Position numbers and translations under genes: made by a program. 64,000 nucleotides of DNA from Symbiodinium natans (lineage: Eukaryota; Sar; Dinophyceae; Suessiales; Symbiodiniaceae), in contig CAJNDS010002806.1 in NCBI GenBank assembly GCA_905221605.1, forward strand, positions 186,001 to 250,000. Reading direction: 5' to 3'. The notes under the pieces are model-generated. The model had not been told where the DNA came from, searched no databases, and worked only from the letters and a program-made list of their open reading frames with translations. Positions 47,789-60,985 of this stretch are shown here, piece by piece; within the stretch, counting starts at the first letter, position 1; every line of letters begins with the position of its first letter.

Positions 47789-50700
47789 GCTCGACGCCGA
47801 GTGTTCTTAGAATGTCACACGCATGCGAAGTCGCAGGCCGATTGAACTTCACCAGGGAGTTGCCACTCGCCTTGTGAACTGCAAGCCACTTCTGCAACAA
47901 AGGCGTCCACAAACAATCACTCTTACGATGACGAGCGTGGTGACTACATGGTTGTCTTGCCGGGGCCCAACCATGCAACTGTGTGGCTACTCTCTCGATT
48001 TTTGCTATAAGAACATATAGGCACAGGCAACCTTCATTCCTACTCTTATTCTTACACTGAGATGCGAAAATTGCTGAAACAACTGAGAGCACAATATTCC
48101 GGCCTCACCATATGCCAGCTAGAGGGCAGCAAAGGGCAGCAACATGTCCTCAGCACCCTTGAGCCCAGAGTCGTTGCGCCGCTTGCCAGTGCTTAGATTG
48201 AGATGCTACGTTGGCTCGGAAGATGCCTCTTCCTGCATTCTTGGCAACGTGGCCTAGGCACGACCACATCTTGTACCGCTACGAGGCACTTGCCTTGCTG
48301 TACCAAAGTTACGAATCACTGGAATCACAGGAATCACAGAAAGAGGTATTAAGACTCCAAGTCTCCAGGGCTTGGCACCTGCCAAGGTGTTGAACCCACT
48401 GGGCAAAGGTTCCTTTGGGCAGGTCGTGCGGTCGTAAGCCTGCCGGAGATTACCATGTTTGCTTCCTACGCTTGTGCAAGACAGCCTGCCAGCATTGCAT
48501 CTGAGGAACACACTTGACTTCTCTTGCTTGCTCTTGCTGATGCAGTGCTGCCCACCGTCGCTGGCACAACTTTCGGAGACTTGGTCCGATCCAGCATCAA
48601 GCATGGATCCCACATCTTCACGACACGAATGCCTGCTCCACTTAGTCGGGGGAGCGGAAGCCAAGCCTCGTTCCCCCCCCCCCCCCCCCTGGCTGCCCCG
48701 CCTAACTTCGCGTTGCCATTTCCGCCTTCGCGTGACGTTCGTGGGATCCGGGCCAGACTTCCCTCATTTGTTTTTTTTTAAGGAACGTGAGAGGCCGAGG
48801 CGCACGAACCACCACTTTCAACTGCGTCCTACTTTTCATACCTGGTTCCGGTCTCAGTCGTGCCCGCTCATCCGACCAGCTTTGTTCAATTGCAGCTCCC
48901 TCGTGTAATCCGCTTTGCGCTGTTTCTCAACTAGGCTTGCGGCTTGTTGAAGCTACGCCTGCTGGCACTGGAACCATGAACCATGTTGCATCCACTGAAA
49001 AGGGCTTGTTTCAAGTACCACGTTGGCGCACGGCCATGGTGCCAGGTTTGACTTCAAGACGAACAACTGCGTCGCCTTGAAGATGGCCACTGGGCCGAGA
49101 GAGCAGAAAAGCGCCTGTCAAAAGTGAGAGCTCGAAAAGTGAGAAAACACAACACACTATTTTACCACCCTCTCTGGGTAGAGATACTCTGGGGTTGGGC
49201 ACTCCAGGGACACTCGGGGTTTGGGTATTCCAGGGGTTGGGCACTTGAGGGACACTTGGGGTTGGGCACTCCAGGGACACTCTGGGGTTGGGCACTCCGG
49301 TTGGGCGAGGAGTAGACCGGGAGAAGCAGACCCGGCGAGGAGAAGAGTTGAGTTTAAAATCTAACAACCCCGCATCGAGGGTGGGAAAAAGAATATAAAG
49401 TAAACAAATTGGTCGAGGAGCCACAGCAACAAGCTTCAGAGCGGTTTCTTTAAGTGCACATCTGCCGTCACCACCTTGCCCGTTTTTTTGTGCTCTGAAG
49501 GTGCGCAACAAGAAGCGCTTTCACCACCAGGCCCAAGTGATTAGTTTTCGACGCACAATTGCACTAGATGGCAAATGATATTGACTCAACTGTAGAGGAA
49601 GATGGGATGAGATGGGTACATGAGTCGAAGAGACCGGCATGCCCTTGGGTGAGTGCTGTGTGCTGCGGGGAATGTTGTGGAGGCCCTTGTAGAGGTGAAG
49701 ATCTTGGAGCATCTTCGAGAGCGCGATCTGGAAAGCACCTCGAATGCGCTGCACTCGACTTCGAGCTCGAGTGTTAGCAGCCATTCGCAAGCTGTGGAAG
49801 AGTATCTCCAGTATCTGTCAGGTCGTGCACATGCTGGATTATTTCTACTTCAGGCAGGGTCTGACAGTGAGATCCTCAAGCTTAGTTCCTGGGCATGGAC
49901 GGTTGAAGGAATCACTTGTGCATAACCTTCGAGCTGCTGAGCATCAACCTCTATGAGTTCATCAAGATGCTTGGACTTGCATCTTTTTGCAGCCGGGTGC
50001 TTCGCGAAGCTTGAGATGCTCCGCGTCATGAAAAGCTTTCCCAGGAACAACAACTTCCAGGGAGTCCTGAGCCCAGTCTGAGAGGTGTCAGGATGCCGAG
50101 CCCTTTTGAGTTCTGAGTTTTGATGCTAAGCACGTCATTGCACCCGCCTGTGTCTGTCGCAGTCCCAACCACCGGTTTGCACTCTGATAAGAAGCATGGA
50201 ATCCCCAAAAAGGTCTCCTTGGGTTTGATCCGGCGCTTTGCCATTCAGCTCCTGGCAGTCTCGAGCTCAATAACTACTACATTTACTGCATGTGTACGCA
50301 ACAGCTACAACACAGACGTAGACTTCCGGTGGGGTTTCGAGGCCCTCCGGTTTTTGCGGAAGCTGCACATCATACACTGCGATCTGAAGCCAGCAGGGCC
50401 CCCGGTAAATGAAGGCCCACTGGAATTTACGAAAGCAAGCAGGTGCGCTCATGGTTTTTGGATCCAAAAAAGGAGAATGTGCTGCTAAAGAACCCGACGA
50501 AGAGCGGCATCAAGGCACTCCAAGCTCAGCATCCGCAGCTCCTGAACCCGTTTGTTTTTTCTCTCTCGTTCTCTATATATATATATATACATATACAGAC
50601 ATAATCAATATGTTAAAATGTGTAGAGAATACAGTCAAATCATACAGTCCTGCAATCACGTGAAGAGAGAGAGCCTAAGCTTCTTCGTTGCGAAACGAGC

Positions 50701-53700
50701 GCTTCGCACCAATCGCCTTCCCCAAGCTCACCTGCAGGTCATAGACTTTGGCTCCTCCTGCTTCGAGGATGAGCGCGTGTACACGTGCGCCGCGAGACTC
50801 TGCCCCTAAGCCCTTACCATGGAAGAGTAAAGAAAGAAACGCAGAAGGCACTGCATGTTTTGCCTAGTATGTACACATACAGGTACATCCAGAGCAGGTT
50901 CTACCGTTCTCCAGAAGTGATTCTGGGAATTCCGCCAGCGCCTTGCGTTCCACGCAGTACGTAATTGGAGGAGCCTAGCGGCGTAGCATAGCGCAAAGTG
51001 CGTTTGTCGTGGGACAACCAAGGTATGACACGGCGATTGACATGTGGTCGTTCGGGTGCATCTTGGCCGAGCTTCCTCCCTAGATTCCGCAGGATCTCGG
51101 CCATTCATGGTGCGGTCCAGTGTGTGCTGGGCGGGCTTTCAGGGGCTTTAGGGTTCAAATGTCACCTGTGCGAGGCAGATGGGTTCAAATGTCATATGGT
51201 GCAGGTGGCTGTTGGAAACCCTTGCCGAGGTTGTACACAGGCTATCCGCTCTTCCCCGGCGAAAATGAGGCGGTTTCCAAGACGGAGCTTGCTTGGCTTG
51301 GCAAAACTTTCCAACCTCCGCACTGCGCACTGCAAGGAATCTCGAAATGCCCACACATTGTTTTGAAGATCCGAGTTTGATCTTAGCTATAGCACCACCG
51401 TCGCAAGTTAGCGTAGGTCCAAGTGTTAAACTCGACACCAAGCATCCTAGGGCGCCTGCTGAGGAAAATCCTCCTCGGCCAACCTGCAAGCATAGATGCA
51501 AAAGAGTGTCACTGAGGGCGGATCATGAAGCCAGACACCCCAGGGGCGAAGAGAGCAACCAGGGTCGGAGCGCAACTTCGAGGTTTCCGGCTGTTTCCTT
51601 CCCACACAACGAATGTTTGAAGCAGGTTGGGGAGGGCCAATATTCTCCAGTTCAAACTGAAGATGAAATTGGGGCAGTATTCTTGGCCTTTTTTTGGTGG
51701 GTGGTGCGTGAACTGGGGCAAATCCTAAACCCTGAACCCAAGAGACCCTAAAATGATCCAAAAACCACCCAACCCCACTCCTTTTCAATCAGTTCCAAAA
51801 GAACAAACTTTCGGTCAAGACTGTGTCGAGACTGTCGGTCATCTTTCGTGACAACAACCCTATGCAGTTTCCAAAGGTCAGCTGCTTTGGGACCGAGTTT
51901 GCCTGGTATTCGTTTAAAGGTAGAGCAGCTGGCCTGCATCATGGAGCTGTTTGGCGTCGGACCCTCGCGGAAAGTTGTGTTTAGGGTCAGCTTCCCATGA
52001 ACGCGCCACTGGCTGGAAGGTATGTTCTGGTGAGATTGACACAAGCGAAGCGAGAGAATTGGCTACCGATAAGGTCCCGCCTTCAAAGATCTTGGACGGC
52101 GCTCCTCGCATCAAGATGTACGCCCCGCTTGATGCTGACGAGTTGAGACTCACTGAGCACAGTTCTGTAAAAGCATGTCAGAGTTCACATCCTCAGCACT
52201 TTACAGTTGTGTCTACCGAGTTGAATCCATGCCTCTGGTACCGCGGTTCGAGAGCTTCCGGAAATAGCACTTCTCTTCGTCACGAGCGTGAGCAGACGCG
52301 GCAGACAGCTGTGTAAGCGACCCAGGCTGGCCAAGCCCTGAACTTCCTGTAATACTTCCTAGAGTGAGTAGTGACAGCAGCGCGAAACACAAAGAGAGCC
52401 CAGCCGCAGCCTCCTCAGAACCACATCCATCTGAGAAAACAGGAACCACCAGCTTAACCAGTATGAACCCGACATAAACCGACTCACAGCCAAGTGAGTC
52501 ACAAGCCGCTATATCTTCGTCACCTCGTCAGCGGTCTCTCCATGATTGTCCATGCGTGCTTTCTTGCCGAGCACCCTTGAGCCTCCACCCTTAAGAGACC
52601 CAACCATCACATCCATGAGCGTCGATGGCGGAGCTGCCGGTGGATGAACCGACGACGCTGCCTGGTGAGTGGCCAGTCGGGAGCCCAGTCGACATGTCAG
52701 TTATATTAGTTCATAGGTCCTAACCATGATCACAGTCGGAGCCTTTTCGGCCGAGGCTCTGCTTCATGGCGGACAGGTGTTTACGGCCCTTTTGCTTAGC
52801 ACCAGCTTCTCTGAGCTACTTCGACCAAAGTGGCAAAAGCTTTGAGTTTGTTGAGCTGCTTCCGGCTGCCTGTTGCGGAGATTTGCCTTTTTGCTTTTGC
52901 CACCTGTTGCCTGCTGAAGGAAGTACCGTGGACGGCACATGGTCGGGTTGGAGACAGCTGCACGTGTCGACACGGCTGGAGCGGAACAAGCGCCGCCTGG
53001 TGAAAGTAAAGTCGGTGTAGAACAGGTGTGCCAGGGTGTGCCCATTGTTGTCAGCAGCACTGAGCAGCAAAGTGTGCGAGGCGCGCAGATCTCCGCATAC
53101 CACGGAGGCAGCTGTGCGTTTCATCTGCTCTGAGTTGAGGGTCATTGAGGGTCTGTCAGAGTCTCAGATCGGCTGCGGGCGAGGTCTGGCGATATAATTT
53201 GGCATCCATCCCTGCTTCACCGGGCTGGAAACCGCAACTCGCATGGTTATTCTGAAACGATAGATGCATGCGGGGCCCTGGCAAAACAGTCCAGGGAATG
53301 CGATCGCTCTTTTGAGCCATAGCTGGTCATGCCCAGTTCTGGCCATGGTGTACCCGAGGTGAAGCAGTTGCCTTTATTTGGGTCGGGGATGCTGCTGCCC
53401 ACGACCGTGCCATGGCAGCAATGGCCTTCAACGTTCAAGCGAAAGTTCAGCCACCGAGGTTGTCGGTGGTAAGTATTTCTCGTACTTGCTGTGCCATCAA
53501 GGCCGCACCTGTCAGTCCTAGGAGTCGGAGATTGTAGTCCCTATCGTGAGGCACCATCTACGTGTGCTTCTCACCCCTCCGATACCGGACACAGTTCCTG
53601 ATGCTAGGCTTCAGCCAAAGGCCGTGACATTGCAGGAAACCCCGTGCTCATTCATGATGCTCTGAGAGAAAGGGTGCACCTTGGAGGGCGTGTATCTGAG

Positions 53701-56700
53701 GAAGATCTGCTGTGCTGGCCTCGCAAAGAATGGGATGACCTTTGGCTGTCTTCGGCGATTATCAGAATCATTCAGCATTCATTGGGGGATAGAAGAGGAC
53801 GCGTTCTGAACTCCTAACTCTCCCTCTGTCAATGGTCAAGGAGTGCACGACGTGCTTGCCATCAAACCACCGATCTCTCCATTGGAACGACTTTTGGCAA
53901 AGTTTGGCGAATTGAGGTCAGGCTGCTGATAGGAAGGTTGATGCGACTCACCTGTTTCAACACATGTCAAGCAGCGGCGGCTGCGACGACACCAGTGGGG
54001 GAAATGCATCACAATTTTCGGATACAAGTCTTCATTCCCATAACTTAACATGGACGTTGGCAGTCAGCATAAGGATGATGCTGCCTGTGTCCACCTATCT
54101 CAAAGTAAAATTGGAGACTCGGCATCAGATGAGCTGTGTTGTGCGCGAGGCACAGGCTGGCTATGGCTGACTCTAGTCCGTCCCTCCCCCCCCCCCAGCT
54201 TCCTGAACGCAAGGACCGCCTGTGGGATCCAGACGGTGACCAGTTGCTGTACAGCAAGCTCCTGAAGAGCGTGCCATGGCAAAGGTTGAGCATAGCAAAG
54301 CTTTTCACATCCATTGGGCCTCACGGGCTGCCCGCGCTTTCAAGGCTTGTGCCGCTGCAGACCGCTGGTGTCTGTCTGCACTGCCTGCCTGCCTGTCTGT
54401 CTGTCTGTCTCTGTCTGTTTGTCTGTGTCTGTGCGCGCGCGCGTGCGCAGCGGGCGGGCGGGCGGGCGGGCGTGGGTGGATAAATGGGTTGGTGGGTGGA
54501 TAAATGGGTGGGTGTGTGTGAGTGTGTGTGTGTGTGAGAGTGTGATCGTGAGCGTGTTCGACTGTGTGTGTGTGTGAGTGTGATCGTGAGTGTGAGTGTG
54601 AGTGTGTGTGTGTGTGAGAGAGAGTGTGTTCGACTGTGTGTGTGTGAGTGTGATCGTGAGTGTGAGTGTGAGTGTGTGTGTGTGAGAGAGAGTGTGTTCG
54701 ACTGTGTGTGTGTGTGTGAGTGTGATCGTGAGTGTGAGTGTGAGTGTGTGTGTGTGAGAGAGAGTGTGTTCGACTGTGTGTGAGTGAGTGAGTGAGTGAG
54801 TGAGTGAGTGAGTGAGTGAGTGAGTGAGTGAGTGAGTGTGGGTGTGTGTGTGTGTCTGCGTCTGCATCTGCACCTGCGCGCGTGTGTGCGTGTGCGCGAC
54901 TGCCTCACGGGAGTCAACAGAGCCACCAAAGGTCAAGGAGCTTCCCGATCACCGAGTGCAACTCGGCCTGTGAGTGGCCTTCCAGGGGACCGGGTTTGCA
55001 ACATCATCATGCATGCCATGCACAACCTCTTCAAATAGTGTAAGACTGGCGTAAGAATCATGATAGGTGATGAATGGTGATGAATGGTGATGAATGGTGA
55101 TGATATGATGAGATGGAGTCTGTGGGCCGCTCACACATAGGTTGTTCTCCGGCATCTCGCATGGTGCAGCGTTGGCACAAGCGGCGGCGCTGAAGTTTCA
55201 AATCCAGCGCCAGGAGCCGATGCACTGACTGACTATCACTTACTTGCGAGCATGGCGCGGTTGCCACAAAATGAGACATGAAGAGCCACTGGGGCCGGTG
55301 TATGGGGTTCCCGGCCAGCCGCGGTGTCAGCAGGAGACGGAAGTTTTTGTGGTGACCTGGAATGCGTACAGGCCGGGCAACACAAGGTCCGCATGTTCAT
55401 GCCACATGCCGGCTCACCCGAAGACACCAAAGCTCAAAACTGAAGGTGGACCGATGCAGCTGGGCGTGTCGCGGGCCAAGACATGTCTATACATTGCTGC
55501 AAAAATAGAACCACAAAACCCGGGAGAATGCCCAAAGGGTGCGCATGTTCTCTGCCGTACATTTTGAGCCGCGGCTTTGCAAAGGCGGCAGTGGAGCGCC
55601 ATCTGGGACAGCGACTGGAGCTCAGTTGCGAGACGATGGTTTGGAAACGTAGTTGGTTAATGATTGGAAAGCTTGTGTCATCTCATTCCTCAGAATGTCC
55701 TATGCTATCTTCGAAGTGTTTGTGCCATGTTGTGCCTTGTTGCCTTCTTCCTGCCCCCTGCAGGGATGCTCCACTTCGTCCTGTCCAAACGAGAAACCGC
55801 GAAGGCCGGAGCTGGACTCAAAAAGCTGGCTTTCCTATTCCTTGCTGCCTTTCGTTTGCCCATGTTTGCCCCTGAAGGCGAATCGTTACTGGGACAGCGT
55901 CACGAGCTTCCCTCAAGCCCTTGGGCATGCAAAACATGCAAATTACAAATAATTACAACAAAGGATAACAAAGGTGACTCAAGTCATTCTCAAATCGCCT
56001 GCGTGAACTCAGAAGTACAGCGAAAATGGTCGGTATGGTGTTGTGAAGACAACTTCCTGGTCAGAGCACTCAAAGCTGCTAGACGAGGCTGCATCCCAAA
56101 TACGAGAACCAAGGATTTATCGCCCATGCCGAACCAGGTGCTTCTGGACGCTGACACAGGCGCCCAATGGCCATTGCTGAATGTCTTGGAAGGTTCTGTT
56201 GGGGAGCTGGAAGCCGAGCGGCCGAGCCTAGGAGGTTTCTACAAGCACCAGGGCGAGAGCCGCTCGCAGCTTGGGGCGGCCTTCTTGATGCGCACGTGCC
56301 TCGCCGAACCAAGACAAGTTGGACATATTGGGCATGCTCAGAAGAAGCGAAGACAGCAAGTCCTTACATGATTCTTCCTGCAGCAAGCGCTGTATCCGTT
56401 TCTGTTTGCTGGTCGTTGTAGCATTCCCTGGTTGTCGATCCGTCCCAGACATGGCACATAACTGGTGCGAACCTGAATCCTGCTTGCGCTGCAGAATACT
56501 CTCAGGTTCGAGCTGCACTTTGCCAGGCGGGAGATGACCGAAGAGAGAGTTTTTTTACCCGGAGAAGCAAGTAGCCGATTGCTAAGTTGAATTTCGGATA
56601 CTGGTGCCATCATGGAGTCAACAGAGCAATAGCAGTGGCCTGGGCGAAATAAGCTTCGCAGGGATGCATCACAACTTTAAGCGCTTCATGCATCTGCCTC

Positions 56701-59241
56701 GGCCCTAGCACCTCAGCGGCACAATGTCCAGACCCTGATACAGAAACCAGAATCTTGAGTGATACCAGTAGGAGACCAGAGAAATCCGGTTGCCACTCAC
56801 CCCTACAAGAAGATACGGCCTTACTGGAGTTGCTTAAGTTGTGCTTGGCTTTGTCTGCTCATGGTTTTAGTGGTGTCTAGTTTGTTGCGTTGGGAAAGCA
56901 CCGGTGCCTGCGCTAATCCTCGTCATGGCTGGGCGCCCACGGACACACATGCTACACGAGGAAGTGTGGAAGCAGTTTTCGCCGAAAGCAGGTCGGCCAT
57001 CAGCGCTACCAAGAAGGCCACGGCTCAGGCCGATGGGTATGACCATTATGTGGGTTATGGTGAACAGGCTCAGAGATGTGAGGAAACCACTCCAAGATTT
57101 GCGAGGTCGCCACATGTGTTACACACTATTCTCATCTGTAATCAGACAGCGGATTGTAGGATTGTAGGATTCAACCAAAGTGACAGTGAAGTTTGAAGGT
57201 GGCAACGGTGAACTTAGACCGCAGTACAGAAGTGACTAGCGCAACAAACTGTCACTGGAAAAGTGAATGATGTGCGGGTGAACAGAAACGGTGCAGAGGC
57301 AGGTGTGCGCAGCAGAAGCTCAGAGTGGGTCTGTGTACGAGTATAGTTAGGTGAGTAATTATGCTGGCTGAATGAGATTCTGGACGAGCTGGTACTAGCG
57401 ATGCTCTCTCACGAGATGGCGACACAGAAAGGATCCGGGGAGCTTAGATGCTTCTCAGTAGAAGAGGAAGATTCGATCTCGCCGTGCCGATGGATGATAT
57501 AATTAGGTCTGACCCGAAGCATTTTTGTTTGCAGAGGCCGTGGGATCTGACGAAACGGCTTTGGAAGAAGACGCACCCAGTCTGTGATTCGGAGAGGTTG
57601 TCTGGGGGCTATCGCGTCGACTATCGGGTTCAAGTTGGCATGCAGTATTTACGAGTGAGCATGCAGACATGTGGACATCCTTCCTTTGGCAATGCAGCCA
57701 TGAAACCAAGGAAGACTCGTTTCTGATGAACAGGCGGTACCCTCCTGAGGAACGAGAGTTGGGACCGTCACTAGAACGGTGCGCACCGCCGACCCCAAAG
57801 GTTGGAGCTCTTCCAGGACTCACTCATGGACAAGGCCAAGAAGGCTCCCGGATATGGACGGCAAGCATGAAAGAAGCAAAGTAGAAACCCAAAAGCATCC
57901 CAAAGCCTAGATTGGCGCCACACTCTGCGGCTCTGCGACAGCATGTTGGCAAAGGTGGCTGTGGCTTCGCACAGACTGAAGCGGAAAACTTCGCAGACTC
58001 AGTCGGCAGCCTCCCCGGAATGGGATGGCAGGAATTGGGGTTTTGGCATGTGCGCCTACAATACCATGGCCCAGCAAACTCAAATCTGTGCCGGGATGCC
58101 GGATTTGGCAAACGCATGGTCATGTGATTCATGTCTTAGTCGTTCATTCAGGGTCTGCGTCATGACGGCGGGCTCAGGACTTCTTGCTGGCTACAAAGCG
58201 GCCTTGGCCTCAAATATCCAGGGAATGTTTTTCAAGATTTTGCAAGAGTCCGACGCTGGCAGAGGGCATCACCCAAGGTGGCGACGGCGAGACACCACGC
58301 AGGCAGGCTTGCGCTCAGGTCCTCGAACTAGCTGCGCTTCAGCTCCCTTCGGTTCCCTTCCTCCGCCTCACCCGAGCAGTTGGGAAAGCGCAGTTTGCGG
58401 AAGTTGACGCCAGGCAACCATCACATCGATCGACGAGGCACAAGAACACGATGCCGGTATCTTGTCTCCTTGCTTGGGCACAATCACAAGCTCTCACAAG
58501 CTACTGGTACCTAAGCTGATACCATGCAAAAAAGTTGGACACCTTTGGCCCGCCTTTGGCCATCATCTGACTTGAATCACCCTCCTGATAAGGTGTTGAC
58601 GCAATGCACGTCGAAGGTGTTTATTTAAGCCCATGGCCTTGGTGGTAATCACGTCAGAAGCCAGAGGACTGCCATAGCCCGCTTAGTGAAACTTTATACC
58701 CCGAACCTGAACCCCCAACAAGAGATATACCCGAGCCGTGCAGTCCACAAAACGATCGAAAACGTCTCCTTAAACCGAGCCCCATTCAGCGAAAGCCTGA
58801 GAACAGAAACCTTCAGCCCTCGACCTCAAGGCCACGAAGCCCGAAGCAGCACAATCGCGCGGTTCTTTTTCTAAGCCTCTCCAACGCAAGGGCAAACGAA
58901 GCCTAAAATCCTAAACCTCGGAAACGATTGCAAGAAGTATGAGCAAATCCCCAACAAAGTTTGCCGGAAAGGTTAGCAAACCTAAAACGGTGCTGTCAAT
59001 AAGTGCGTCGACTGCGAAAAAGCGCGCACGCTGAAGATGTTAACAAACATTCCGCGCAGCGTGCACCTTTGACAAGCCCGCTCATGCGAATGAACGCACA
59101 CTGCAGATGCCAACAGGCATACACGAGGGGCGTCCGCACAGTGCAAACCTTGGGCAATCGCGTCAACTGCAAAAATTGTACGTGCGTCCGCGACCTGTTC
59201 CAGAAGCCTGACGATCGTAAACCCCCAATTTGGCACCGAGT

Positions 59242-59287
<46 letters not shown>

Positions 59288-60945
59288 CAGCAGCAGCAGT
59301 AGAAGTAGCAGCAGTAGTAGAAGTAGCAGCAGCAGTAGCAGTAGCAGTAGCAGCAGCAGTACAGCAGTGGTGCCGCATGCGTGCTTCCGTGACACAAGCC
59401 TGAGGTAGTCGTCACGACGGCGGCCTTGTCGCTTGACATGTTGGAGTACTGTCATGCAGTCATGGAGAGGTGCCTTTGCACTCCAAGGTTTCCTGCATGT
59501 GCTTGAGCAGGCTCCTAGCACTGTGCCAGTGACGCCCTCACGTGCAAAATTCGCACGTTTGGGGTTCTCGTTTTCTTATGTTTTCCCGTCTGCTGCGAGA
59601 GGTGTTGAGAGTAGGCTGGCCATTGGGAATTCTTGACGTGGAGATTGGCTAACTACCAGGGGTTGGAAGGCAGCGTAGATTCTGGCTGTTAGGTGCAATT
59701 GATTGTATCCCTTTATGAATGATCAGACGACGATGTCAAAGGTATTGTTTGACAATTTCATGGACATCCCTCTTTCTCCTGATGCTGCCTATGCTCATTC
59801 TGGGTTCATCCAACTACAAAGATATCCTACCTATGCTCATTCCAGGTTCATCAAAGAAAAGGTATCGCAATGTGCTATAAGTCGTGCTTTCGTTTCGAAA
59901 CTGGTTGGTTTTCTGTGCTTGCGCTGAACGAGTACTGTGATTCATCTTAGTCTTGTGAGCTTCTGACGGTTCAGCAGAATGATTCAGCGTTGCTTGTTTG
60001 GGACGCTCTCTTTCAAGTTGAGCTAGGGAGGTTGTGCTGAGCTAGAGGGAAATTTCTTCATACATTCGTAAAGAGCATATGTTAGCCAAACATTTGTGCC
60101 TTGCAGATGACGAGCGCGAAAGTCAGACATCGTGCAGCCGGCACAGAGCAGTCAGCTCCGGACAAGCGATCGTGCAAAAGCGCGTCTTTCAAATATGCCT
60201 TGCCTTTGTTCTTCATGTTGTGCTGGGGAGGTTGGCCAGGCCGGCTGAAATTGATTATCCTCTCGGAACGTCTCTGGGGCTTGCACGCATCGATTCAATG
60301 TTAGACAGAGGGCCCCTATTTGCGGACGATTCATGGCCCTGCTTCTTGCAGTGCATTGGATCCTGTCTAGACGTGGCTACGAACCATGCTTCCGACGCAG
60401 GTTCTTTGATCCCCACGGCAACCCGCGGCTTGTTCCGAATTCGCGGGGCAAGCTCAGAAGACCGGGCGCCAAGGCGAATCCCGTGCACATTCAATATATT
60501 TGCCAAGACACGATCACTAGCGAAAAGCATCCCTTCTACGCTGGCAGGAGCTACAGTCCGTCCTGCGAACCTCCGAGGGGAAGTGGGGCTGCCAATTTGC
60601 CGTGAAAGTTGGCATGGATAGCAAACTGTATCTTCGCAACTCCAGCTTGCTGCTGTCTTAGCAGATTTTAGTTCTCGTATAGACGTACTAACGTAGCAAG
60701 CTACCAGCGCTTCACTCGCAGCGGGGTAGAGTCCTTGAAGCTTGGTTTGCTGCAAACTCGGAAGACTCCGTCACCTGCCAGGTTCGTGGACTTCCTTCTG
60801 GGCTGCCTGTGGGCGGCCAAGGATGTCAAGTGGTACGACCGCCCTTTAAGCTAAGCAACTTTGAGCCATAGTTTCATAAGTCTCTACAAGTCACACTCGA
60901 GTATTCAGTATAACTTGCTATCACACAGCTGCCTCTGCAGAGAGT

Positions 60946-60985
<40 letters not shown>

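Noticed and set aside
51792-51878. Exon-like run between CAG and GTCAGC (FQKNKLSVKTVSRLSVIFRD).
   Set aside because: It lies in the DYRK intron 51270-51919, whose flanking exons (GENE and VEQLACIM) are contiguous in the family and in phase. It serves as a warning of how often chance runs look coding here.
54321-54936. Two minus-strand frames of about 200 codons rich in Thr, His, Ser and Leu.
   Set aside because: Pure translation of the TG/GAGT satellite.
58982-59521. Minus-strand frames with poly-Leu, poly-Tyr or poly-Thr/Ala.
   Set aside because: Translation of the (GTA)n/(GCA)n tract.
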